A DNA stretch of 64,000 nucleotides from JAUVPY01 sp034412795 (GTDB taxonomy: Bacteria > Chloroflexota > Anaerolineae > 4572-78 > NAK82), in the NCBI GenBank assembly GCA_034412795.1, contig DAOUMD010000132.1:34126-98125 (forward strand). Direction: 5' to 3'. The position numbers and the translations under genes were made by a program. The notes beneath the pieces were generated by a model. The model did no database searches, had not been told where the DNA came from, and saw nothing but the letters and a program-made list of their open reading frames with translations. Shown here piece after piece: positions 57,242-64,000 of the stretch (within the stretch, counting starts at the first letter, position 1; the number at the start of each line of letters is the position of its first letter).

Positions 57242-58594
57242 CTATCCCTGCCCCACCAGATGCTGGACGTTGACCGGCAGCTTGGTCAGGACTTCAACTC
57301 GCGGTCCGTACTTTCCCAACGTCCTCTCGACGAGGACAAAGTCCAGGCCAGGGATGACAACGTCGTTCCACATGTTGCCCACGCCTCGCACCGCCACATC
57401 AAGCATAGTCACGATGCGTTCTCCCAGCGGCTCCTCCGAATTGAGCGTGATCGCGCCAAAGAACTCCTGGCATTCCGTGTAGCCTGCATTGTGCGTCCCG
57501 GTGTACGGCTTCTGCCGGACCAGGTCGATCTTCCGCCCCACACGTGTGGAGACCTCCTCCTCCCTGGATTTGAAATAGTTGACCAGTGCCTGCTCCTGCA
57601 ACTTGGCCGGGAGACTTTTCCCGGCTACGTCGACATAGGCATCCAGGCCAACCTGGTAGGCTTCTTCCACAAAGTCAAACCAGAATCGCTGCTCAGCGGT
57701 GATCTTCGAGGGGTGATCAGTACATACGACTGATACCCGTTCGCAGGCCGTCAGACCGTCCCGCTTGGGTGAGACACCCAGGTGCACCACGTCGCCCTCG
57801 CGGATGGGACGGTTGAGCGCTTTACCGATCAGCGTCCGGTTGGCTTCGTTGGCTGTGACCATCACGTCGAAGCCAAACTCCTCAGCTCCCAACTCCTGGG
57901 CAATGGCATATCCCCACTGCGACACCTGCGTCTCGTACATCCCCGGTTTCAGCACAGCCAGCATGCCTTCCAGCATCACATCACAGATCAGACTGCCCTG
58001 TGCGATCAGATCCATTTCCCGCTCGGACTTCTCGTACTTGATCCGGTAGTATAGCTCCTGAGCGTCAACAATCCGATCATACCCGCCCAGGTACTCAGCA
58101 AGGAACTCGTAGATGCTCAGCGGGAACACGGCCCGGGGCGTCAGTAACCCGATGCGGTCCGGCTTGCACCCGGCAGCCTCCTCGATCACATCCTCGACAC
58201 GCTCGGCATCAATTGGATACTCTTCGTCGGCCAACTTCAGCATCTCGACCTTGCGCACTTTGGCCCTGGAGCGATAGGCAAGCTGCTCGGCGACATAGCC
58301 ACCCTCCAGGCCTGCCAGAATGTGAAAGCCGTTCTTGCCGATCACGCCAGCGACAGGCTCGACGGAGATGTTCGTGTTGCCGCCCAGGTAAGGCACGTCG
58401 CCGTTGTAATGCTCGTCCGAGTAGACGATGGCAGCCTGCAACCCTGCCTGCTCCAGCGCCTCAATCACCTTGCGCTGGCGCGCCTGGAACTCGGCCGTCT
58501 CGATGCGCAGGTCTCTGTCAATGGCTGGTGCCCTGGACAGTATTCGGGAGACGATTTTTGCTTCTTCAAGCCACTGTGCGCTTCGGTCCTTCAT
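57242..58594 (-). CDS. M24-fold protein (creatinase/aminopeptidase-like), metal site degenerate
   Basis: A 450-residue pita-bread-fold protein with an N-terminal creatinase-type domain (residues 30-190) and an M24 domain. In active aminopeptidases the metal is held by two Asp, one His and two Glu. Here the first segment reads GDVVHLGVSPKRDGLTACERV with Gly and Cys at the Asp positions. A His remains in GTHNAGYTECQEF, and the last Glu is replaced in TMLDVAVRG. It is therefore unlikely to be a metallopeptidase; a metal-free hydrolase like creatinase is possible. AAGGAGG precedes ATG 58594. It follows the 2-oxoacid dehydrogenase genes on the same strand. Confidence 0.85.
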   Translation of the reverse strand: MKDRSAQWLEEAKIVSRILSRAPAIDRDLRIETAEFQARQRKVIEALEQAGLQAAIVYSDEHYNGDVPYLGGNTNISVEPVAGVIGKNGFHILAGLEGGYVAEQLAYRSRAKVRKVEMLKLADEEYPIDAERVEDVIEEAAGCKPDRIGLLTPRAVFPLSIYEFLAEYLGGYDRIVDAQELYYRIKYEKSEREMDLIAQGSLICDVMLEGMLAVLKPGMYETQVSQWGYAIAQELGAEEFGFDVMVTANEANRTLIGKALNRPIREGDVVHLGVSPKRDGLTACERVSVVCTDHPSKITAEQRFWFDFVEEAYQVGLDAYVDVAGKSLPAKLQEQALVNYFKSREEEVSTRVGRKIDLVRQKPYTGTHNAGYTECQEFFGAITLNSEEPLGERIVTMLDVAVRGVGNMWNDVVIPGLDFVLVERTLGKYGPRVEVLTKLPVNVQHLVGQG

Positions 58595-58711
58595 TTTTCT
58601 GGTCCTCCTTGGGTAAGACGATATAAAGCCGTCCCTGCCGGTTTAAACAAAACGAGAAGGTTATGGTGTGAGAAGACAGGGCACGTGCAGGTTCAATACG
58701 ATTTCGCACAG

Positions 58712-59977
58712 CTATAAACCTTCAAACATTAAGGCTGGGTTTTCGATGGTCTCTTTTAGGTCAGACAAAAATCTGGCTCCATCGACTCCGTCTACTATAC
58801 GATGGTCACAGGCTAACGTCACGATCATCACAGGTTTCTGCACTACCTCCCCTGTGTCGCTAAGGGAAATTTCCTTTTTGATTTTTCCTGCCGCCAAAAT
58901 AGCTGATTGGCCAGGAGTGACAATGGGATCGAAGAAATCGACATCAAACATGCCCATATTGGTAATTGTGAATGTTCCCCCTGTCAGATCATCTGGAGTT
59001 TGTTTTCCATTCATAGCACGCTTAACCAAGGCATCACGGGCTTCGGCGATTTCACTTAAGGAAAGAGTGTTGACATTACGTATATTTGGGACAACCAGCC
59101 CTCTTTCGGTAGCAACTGCAACACCGATATTGATCTCGTCAAGTAAGATGATTCTGTTTCCCTTGATCGTGGCATTCAGCAATGGATGTTTCTCCAACGC
59201 CCGACTGACGGACCAAAGTAAGATATCTGTAAACGCAACCCGTGAACGGGACGCAACCCGTGAACGGGACGCAACCCGTGAACGGGACGTAACCCGTGAA
59301 CCATTCTTGAGGCGATTATTCACCTCCTCGCGCAGACGGACAACTTCTGACACATCGACCGTCATAGATAAATGAATGTGAGGTGCATCAAGATAGCTTT
59401 GGCGCATACGCTCGCCAACCAGTTTTTTGATCCCGGTGACTTCGATAGCGGTACCTGAAATTGGTGATTCGGACTCAGGGTCCTGGCTTGCTTTTTCCAG
59501 TGATTCTTTGGCGGCGAGCACATCGTCACGCGTAATGCGGCCTCCCGGTCCCGTACCTTGAACGGTGGACAGGTCAATGCCAAACTCGGCGGCCAAACGC
59601 TTGGCTATAGGGGATGCTTTGATTGCACCTGCCTCTGTTGTAGATGGTGAGCCCGTAGCCATACTGGTTGGTTGTGCTGACGTTTCTTCTATCTTTGAGG
59701 GTTTTTCGCCAGTTTCGATTTCCTCATCAACTACATCGTCTTTATCGCCGATGAAGGCCATTACTTGTTTGACGGGAAACTCCTCACCTAAATTCGCGAC
59801 GGTTTTTTTGAGATAACCGGATACAGGTGCTTCGACATCGACCGTTGCTTTATCGCCCTCAATGATGCACAAAGGTTCACCCTCTTGGATATAGTCACCC
59901 ACATTTTTATACCAATGGGTAACTATACCAAAACTCATTGAAAGGCTGAACTGTGGCATAACAACTTTAGTGATCAC
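58712..59977 (-). CDS. 2-oxoacid dehydrogenase E2 (dihydrolipoamide acyltransferase)
   Basis: A 421-residue E2. An N-terminal lipoyl domain has IIEGDKATVDVEAPVSG with the lipoylated Lys. A Thr/Ser-rich linker leads to a peripheral subunit-binding domain (ASPIAKRLAAEFGIDLSTVQGTGPGGRITRDDVL) and the catalytic domain with DHRIVDGVDGARFL. GTG 59977 has GGGAGGATTATC upstream and is preferred to the longer frame. Within the catalytic domain, after EEVNNRLKNG, an 18-bp tandem repeat encodes SRVTSRSRVASRSRVASRSRVAF, where family members have a short loop before the FTDILLW helix. It forms an operon with E1-beta and E1-alpha; no E3 gene is nearby. The substrate is pyruvate or acetoin. Confidence 0.92.
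   Translation of the reverse strand: MITKVVMPQFSLSMSFGIVTHWYKNVGDYIQEGEPLCIIEGDKATVDVEAPVSGYLKKTVANLGEEFPVKQVMAFIGDKDDVVDEEIETGEKPSKIEETSAQPTSMATGSPSTTEAGAIKASPIAKRLAAEFGIDLSTVQGTGPGGRITRDDVLAAKESLEKASQDPESESPISGTAIEVTGIKKLVGERMRQSYLDAPHIHLSMTVDVSEVVRLREEVNNRLKNGSRVTSRSRVASRSRVASRSRVAFTDILLWSVSRALEKHPLLNATIKGNRIILLDEINIGVAVATERGLVVPNIRNVNTLSLSEIAEARDALVKRAMNGKQTPDDLTGGTFTITNMGMFDVDFFDPIVTPGQSAILAAGKIKKEISLSDTGEVVQKPVMIVTLACDHRIVDGVDGARFLSDLKETIENPALMFEGL
59233..59302. repeat. 18-bp in-frame minisatellite inside the E2 gene
   Basis: Three exact or near-exact copies of ACGCAACCCGTGAACGGG (59233-59250, 59251-59268, 59269-59286) and a fourth partial copy. Each contains the near-palindrome CCCGTGAACGGG. 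The frame is kept (18 = 6 codons), adding SRSRVA units to the protein. Confidence 0.85.
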
Positions 59978-60007
59978 GATAATCCTCCCAGATACACCAT
60001 TGACCAA

Positions 60008-60985
60008 TCAGGCGATGGAACGGATAGCTGCTTCGATATCTGCTTCACCCGGCAGCACAAATTCTTCCAACACACCGGGAAATGGCACAGGAGCATTTTT
60101 AGCCCCCACACGCTTAATCGGGGCATCCAGGTAGTCAAATGCTTGATCGGCAATAATCGCGGCCACTTCGCCGCCCCAACCACCTCGTACGGGAGCTTCG
60201 TGAACGATGACCACTTTATTTGTTTTCTTCACTGATTCCAGGATCGTTTCCTCATCCAACGGTACTAGACTGCGAGGGTCAACAACTTCAACGGAGATAT
60301 TTTCTGTAGCAAGCTTCTGCGCAACATTAAGCGAGTAATGAACCATATAGGATGTGGCAATTACGGTAACTTCACTACCTTCGCGCTTGATATCCGCTTT
60401 ACCCAGCGGAATAGAGTATTCTTCCTCTGGCACTTCTCCCTTCATGGGGTACATGTTTTTATGCTCAACACAAATTACTGGATCTGGATCGTTGATTGCG
60501 GTTTTGAGCATTCCTTTGGCATCATAAGGAGTGGAGGGTACGATAACTTTCAGGCCAGGGATATGCACGAACCAGTTTTCAAGGCACTGAGAGTGCTGTT
60601 CGCCAGCACGAATATAACCGCCCATAGCAGTTCGCACCACTAGAGGAACTCCTCGCTGTCCAGCAAAAGTATAATAAAACTTCGCGGCCTGATTAACGAT
60701 AGAGTCCATGCACATTGGGATGAAATCCATAAAAGGGATCTCAATAATTGGTTTGCAACCTGTAATTGCAGCACCAACAGCCATACCGATTATGCCATTT
60801 TCAGCAATGGGTGCGTCCTGTACGCGCCGATCACCGAATTCCGCATACATACCAGTCGATGTGTGAAATTCGCCACCATATTCACCAATATCATAAGCCA
60901 TCAGGTAAACGAGGGGATCTTTGCGCATTTCCTCTGTCATTGCCTCGCGGACAGCTTGCCGATATTCTATGTTCCTGGTAGTCAT
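60008..60985 (-). CDS. 2-oxoacid dehydrogenase E1 beta subunit
   Basis: A 325-residue transketolase-like beta subunit (YRQAVREAMTEEMRKDPLVYLMAYDIGEYGG, PIAENGIIGMAVGAAITGCKPIIEIPFMDF, PVICVEHKNMYPMKGEVPEEEYSIPLGKADI, DPRSLVPLDEETI, GWGGEVAAIIADQAFDYLDAP). It forms the E1 alpha2-beta2 heterotetramer with the product of the upstream gene. AAGGAG precedes ATG 60985. The E2 gene starts 30 nt downstream. Similar to PdhB, AcoB and BkdB; the exact substrate cannot be fixed from this sequence. Confidence 0.93.
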   Translation of the reverse strand: MTTRNIEYRQAVREAMTEEMRKDPLVYLMAYDIGEYGGEFHTSTGMYAEFGDRRVQDAPIAENGIIGMAVGAAITGCKPIIEIPFMDFIPMCMDSIVNQAAKFYYTFAGQRGVPLVVRTAMGGYIRAGEQHSQCLENWFVHIPGLKVIVPSTPYDAKGMLKTAINDPDPVICVEHKNMYPMKGEVPEEEYSIPLGKADIKREGSEVTVIATSYMVHYSLNVAQKLATENISVEVVDPRSLVPLDEETILESVKKTNKVVIVHEAPVRGGWGGEVAAIIADQAFDYLDAPIKRVGAKNAPVPFPGVLEEFVLPGEADIEAAIRSIA

Positions 60986-61025
60986 GGTTGTTCTCCTTTA
61001 TTTATGAACCAGTATGGATTTTCGC

Positions 61026-62030
61026 CTATGGGAACTTCACGTAAACGTGTTCGATACCTGCCTCAGGGTTAGGAGGAGGGCTGTTGCGGGCAAAATTAAT
61101 GGCTTCTTCAACAGCTTCGACGACACGTTCTCGATACTCTTCAATCTCGGAGCCGGAGAAAACAGCGTTGGTGATCATCCGCGTTTCCAGGTTGGTAATG
61201 GGGTCTTTCTTTCTCCACGTCTCGATTTCTTCCTTGGGGCGAATGTCGATGTCTCCCATGAAGTGTGTCCCAATACGGTAGGTATAGCAAGCCAGCAGAT
61301 AGGGCCCCTTGTCCGATCGGGCATGCTCGACGGCGCGTTTTGCGGCGAGGTAAACTTCAACAACATCATTGCCATTGATTTTCTCACCTGGAAAGCCATA
61401 CGCCGATGCTCGTACCGAGACGTCATCGATCACATCTGGATGGTAGACGGTTTCATACCGCACGCCACACTGCCAGTGATTGACCTCCAAAGCGAAAATA
61501 ACTGGAAGTGTATAGATGGCAGCCATGTTTGCAGCTTCGTGAAACAGACCTTGATTCATAGCGCCTTCTCCGAAGAAAGCCACCGAGACTTGATCAGTGC
61601 CACGCAGTTGTGCGGAATAGGCTGCCCCAACAGCAATGGGAATGCCCGCGCTGACGATTCCGTTAGCCCCTAAGACACCCAATTCGAAATCGGCGATATG
61701 CAGGGATCCGCTTTTGCCTTTGCAGTAGCCATCCACTCGACCGTACAATTCGGCCATCATTCTGCCCATATCACCATCTTTTGCAATCATATGGCCATGG
61801 CCCCGATGGGTGCTGGTGATGTAATCGTCTTCTCTTAAGGCAGCACATACTCCGGTGGCAATGGCCTCTTCCCCAACATATGAATGCGCAAAGCCTTCTT
61901 GTTCTGTGGCGATCAGAACTTTTTCGCGAGTATCGAACTCCCTGATCTTGAGCATAGTTTCATAAATCTGCAGGATCGTATCCCGCCCAACAGTGAGGAT
62001 GGGATCCTGTGATCTATCATTCTCGCTCAT
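61026..62030 (-). CDS. 2-oxoacid dehydrogenase E1 alpha subunit
   Basis: A 334-residue thiamine-diphosphate-binding subunit: EGFAHSYVGEEAIATGVCAAL, STHRGHGHMIAKDGDMGRMMAELYGR, GKSGSLHIADF, and the TPP motif FFGEGAMNQGLFHEAANMAAIYTLPVIFALEVNHW (GxG...N). AAGGAG precedes ATG 62030. It is first in the E1-alpha, E1-beta, E2 operon. The layout and the GSLHIAD motif fit pyruvate or acetoin dehydrogenase. No lipoate or E3 genes are in view. Confidence 0.93.
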   Translation of the reverse strand: MSENDRSQDPILTVGRDTILQIYETMLKIREFDTREKVLIATEQEGFAHSYVGEEAIATGVCAALREDDYITSTHRGHGHMIAKDGDMGRMMAELYGRVDGYCKGKSGSLHIADFELGVLGANGIVSAGIPIAVGAAYSAQLRGTDQVSVAFFGEGAMNQGLFHEAANMAAIYTLPVIFALEVNHWQCGVRYETVYHPDVIDDVSVRASAYGFPGEKINGNDVVEVYLAAKRAVEHARSDKGPYLLACYTYRIGTHFMGDIDIRPKEEIETWRKKDPITNLETRMITNAVFSGSEIEEYRERVVEAVEEAINFARNSPPPNPEAGIEHVYVKFP

Positions 62031-62076
62031 AACTGTTCTCCTTTTATTTCTAATTGATGCAACTACTCAGCCCATT

Positions 62077-62121
62077 GCTCGCGAGGGCCCTCCGCTCGCG
62101 AGGGTCCTCCGCTCACGAGGG
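62077..62121. repeat. 17-bp tandem repeat GCTCGCGAGGGCCCTCC
   Basis: Two full copies and a partial third (GCTCACGAGGG) just upstream of the E1-alpha gene, 47 nt or more before its start codon. Each copy contains the palindromes CTCGCGAG and, in the first, GGGCCC. It may affect the operon leader. Confidence 0.6.
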
Positions 62122-62390
62122 ATGACAATCCCGAGCCCGATCACTTATAAAGCCCTGTTCAGGGCCTCTGGACTGTCGTCCATCGGGAGCGGCCGAGTAG
62201 TTACTAATTGATAAGGTAGAGCAAACTCACCAAACCGAATTTTATGCATATGCATTATAGCATACGATGTACTTACTATTATAACCACACAGCTTATGGC
62301 CGGGATGTGTTTGCCATTGGTGCAAATAAGCACACCGCAAGATTCGCCGGCATTAAAGCCGAGCGAACAAGCCTCATGACCATGATGCTT

Positions 62391-62483
62391 AGGACTAAGG
62401 ATTTAATAACTTACCCATTAGCCGACTGAATCAGGCTAGTATTTCGCTTGCATTTGAAGAAGTTATTAAATTCCCAATCCTTA
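62391..62483. repeat. Inverted ends AGGACTAAGGATTTAATAAC
   Basis: The 22-nt sequence at 62391-62412 is the exact reverse complement of 3531-3552, and it is also inverted (with a 6-nt insertion) by AAGTTATTAAATTCCCAATC at 62460-62483. It is probably the terminal repeat of a lost mobile element. Confidence 0.5.
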
Positions 62484-62629
62484 GCGGGATCACCGCTGCA
62501 CTTGCTGGTATGGGAACCCTGGCGTTCTTAGGGACTGCGGATCCTAGCTTTGGCGCAGGATCTGAATTAATTGTGGTTGCGTCCGCCATTATCGGCGGTA
62601 CCAGTTTGTCGAGGGCGCACTACAAAGGG
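62417..62629 (+). pseudogene. Fragment of a sugar ABC transporter permease (RbsC-like)
   Basis: The plus-strand frame reads SGITAALAGMGTLAFLGTADP and SFGAGSELIVVASAIIGGTSL, a clear match to the segment SGLLAALAG...GSADPSxGxGYELDAIAAVVIGGTSL of ribose-type (BPD_transp_2) permeases. The frame remains open upstream to about 62400 but with degenerate content, and the rest of the gene is absent. A MITE relic (62719-62805) follows. It is a decayed remnant. Confidence 0.7.
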
Positions 62630-62718
62630 CACTGCAATCGCATCAATCGCTCAATAAGTAGTGACAAGACAGACCTTGCTTGGACAGAATCGGACAAGAA
62701 TGTATACTCTGGGCACGC

Positions 62719-62805
62719 AAAGACGAAGGACCAATTATTGACCCAAATCTCTTCGCCCTTCGTCATTCGTCCAGATGAGAAAGTGTTATCTCATTTCTGA
62801 ACCAT
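62719..62805. repeat. Relic of the ATGGTTCAGA MITE
   Basis: AGACGAAGGACCAATTATTG...CTTCGTCATTCGTCC...GAGAAAGTGTTA...TTCTGAACCAT matches the right two thirds of the element at 37037-37181 in the same orientation; the left end is missing. Confidence 0.7.
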
Positions 62806-62838
62806 CCTATATAGCCCAATTGAAAGGACCGGATTGGC

Positions 62839-63852
62839 ATGGAGAAAAGGCAAGGTTTCAACCTGGGCATCATGTTCAGACGCGAGCACGCGCCTGAAAA
62901 CCTACCGCGCTTTGCACGACGCGCAGAAGACGCCGGATTTGACGAACTCTGGGTAGTAGAAGACTGTTTCTACGGAAGTGGCATCGCATCCGCAGCGACG
63001 GCACTGGCCTGCACCGACTCTATCAGGGTTGGTTTGGGAATTATACCAGCTGTCGCTCGAAATCCGGTTTTTACTGCTATGGAAATTGCGACGCTTGCCC
63101 GTCTTCATCCCGAACGCTTCTTGCCAGGTATTGGACATGGGGTCGCGGGTTGGATGCGTCAAATTGGCGCGTTCCCTAAATCACAGCTAAAAGCGCTAGA
63201 GGAAGTTGCAGTTACCGTACGAAAGTTGCTCGACGGTGAAACTCTAAGCTTCGACGGCGCACAGGTTCACTTAAAAGAAGCTGAACTTGTGTTTCCTCCT
63301 GATCAAATCCCCCCAATCTCGCTTGGTGTAAGAGGGCCAAAATCGCTAGCCCTCTCTGGACGAGTTGCTGACGGTACGATCTTGGCAGAATATACAGCCC
63401 CAGAGTATGTCTCGTGGGCACGGGAACAAATCGTTATCGGTCAGAAGGAAGTTGGCCGCGACGGCGCACAGAGTGCGCACCGCCTTAGTGTATTTGCCTT
63501 TACGTGTGTAGATTCACAACCATCCAAAGCATGTCAGAAGCTACGTCCCCTAGTTGCGTCAGCCATAGCTTCTGGCAAAATCGATTCGCAAATTGCGCCT
63601 ATGGGCATTATGCCCAAAGTTCACGAATACTTGGAAAACGGTGGCAAGCAGCACCTCGAAGAAGAGATGCCTGATGAGTGGATAGACCGGCTGTGCATCG
63701 TGGGCACGCCGGAGCAATGCGCGATGGCTATTCGTCGTCTCTTTGATGCAGGCGCCCATACAGTTGTCCTGGTTCCGTTACCTGACAAAGGCCTAGACGA
63801 GTTAGAGAAGTTTGCCCATCATCTTCTCTCAAGTTCCTTCAAGAGCCTCTGA
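62839..63852 (+). CDS. LLM-class F420/FMN-dependent oxidoreductase
   Basis: A 337-residue luciferase-like monooxygenase-fold protein. FNLGIMFRREHAPENLPRFARRAEDAGFDELWVVED, TDSIRVGLGIIPAVARNPVFTAMEIATLARLHPERFLPGIGHG and GPKSLALSGRVADGTILAEY match the 5,10-methylene-tetrahydromethanopterin reductase-like / F420-dependent group. The cofactor (F420 or FMN) and substrate are not determined. GGACCGGATTGGC precedes ATG 62839. A MITE relic lies just upstream. Its last 24 nt overlap the convergent pentapeptide-repeat gene. Confidence 0.9.
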   Translation: MEKRQGFNLGIMFRREHAPENLPRFARRAEDAGFDELWVVEDCFYGSGIASAATALACTDSIRVGLGIIPAVARNPVFTAMEIATLARLHPERFLPGIGHGVAGWMRQIGAFPKSQLKALEEVAVTVRKLLDGETLSFDGAQVHLKEAELVFPPDQIPPISLGVRGPKSLALSGRVADGTILAEYTAPEYVSWAREQIVIGQKEVGRDGAQSAHRLSVFAFTCVDSQPSKACQKLRPLVASAIASGKIDSQIAPMGIMPKVHEYLENGGKQHLEEEMPDEWIDRLCIVGTPEQCAMAIRRLFDAGAHTVVLVPLPDKGLDELEKFAHHLLSSSFKSL

Positions 63853-64000
63853 CTCTGTTAAGTCAATGTCCAAGCTATACAGTAGTGACATAGCTTCAGG
63901 TAATGAGAACTTGGCCTGCTTTAGAACATTCTGGCCTGGGGTGATGTTATAATTGCGAGCGGCGCTCAGGTCAGCTTCGGTCAGGTTTGTGCTGGAGAAT
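63829..64000 (-). CDS. Pentapeptide-repeat protein, C-terminal part
   Basis: The minus-strand frame enters from the right edge and stops at 63829-63831 (TGA). It encodes FSSTNLTEADLSAARNYNI, which contains A(D/N)LxX repeat units, followed by a non-repeat tail (TPGQNVLKQAKFSLPEAMSLLYSLDIDLTESEALEGT). The partial gene's start is outside the window. Pentapeptide proteins form right-handed quadrilateral helices; the function is unknown. Confidence 0.75.
   Translation of the reverse strand, partial: FSSTNLTEADLSAARNYNITPGQNVLKQAKFSLPEAMSLLYSLDIDLTESEALEGT

Noticed and set aside
59233..59302. Possible CRISPR-like array from regularly repeated CCCGTGAACGGG
   Set aside because: There are no unique spacers; the units are contiguous 18-bp tandem repeats inside a coding gene.

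Overview
The window reads as a chromosomal segment of an uncultured Chloroflexota (Anaerolineae-like) bacterium. This is inferred from its gene content and not from a marker gene: Ser/Thr kinase, TIR and caspase proteins with effector-associated adaptor regions, Reg_prop and beta-helix lipoproteins with Thr/Pro-rich linkers, a secreted propeller ending in FLPLILRS, many PadR/MFS/ABC genes, and numerous palindromic intergenic repeats. No rRNA, tRNA, CRISPR array or intact transposase was found. Most genes have clear purine-rich ribosome binding sites.

Layout. 1-3.6 kb: a duplicated 408-bp unit encodes two AhpD/CMD-like proteins with an in-frame UGA at the second Cys of the CxxC site, each followed by a hairpin (candidate selenoproteins). 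3.6-8.2 kb: secreted propellers (one frameshifted) and a hydrolase. 8.7-12.8 kb: CPBP protease plus a MacB-like ABC exporter. 12.9-19.9 kb: a signalling and cell-death cluster. It holds a double-headed hybrid histidine kinase, a REC-histidine kinase, a REC / degenerate AAA+ / TIR-like fusion and a caspase-like protease; the last two share a C-terminal helical module. 20.9-27.4 kb: a membrane protein, then the pyrimidine operon pyrC-pyrB-pyrFE(fused)-pyrD-pyrK behind a leader with a terminator hairpin. 27.6-29.6 kb: nhaA and a methyltransferase. 30.0-33.9 kb: a TIR-EAD protein and a kinase / FGE-fold / double beta-domain receptor-like protein. 34-37 kb: a candidate small RNA and secreted proteins. 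37.5-40.8 kb: GNAT, then aroF and pheA behind a complete phenylalanine attenuator (promoter, Phe-rich leader peptide, terminator, predicted antiterminator), and a carrier protein. 41-46.2 kb: accessory SecA with a C-terminal membrane segment, hydrolase, lipoprotein, zinc-finger protein. 46.5-54.7 kb: two small DNA-binding regulators, two MFS exporters behind near-identical promoter/operator regions, PadR plus membrane partner, and a VOC protein. 54.7-64 kb: pRiA4b-like and UPF0158/nucleotidyltransferase genes, an M24-fold protein, a 2-oxoacid dehydrogenase E2-E1beta-E1alpha operon, a decayed sugar permease, a luciferase-like oxidoreductase and a partial pentapeptide-repeat gene.

Working together. 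The 12.9-19.9 kb genes look like a phosphorelay that could gate caspase and TIR-like effectors. This combination, with an AAA+ module lacking its catalytic Glu and sigma-54 loop, is the best candidate for an undescribed system. The pyr operon covers the steps from carbamoyl-aspartate to UMP. The pheA-aroF operon directs chorismate-pathway entry and phenylalanine synthesis under translational sensing. Boundaries of regulatory elements come from reading the sequence by eye and were not computed.
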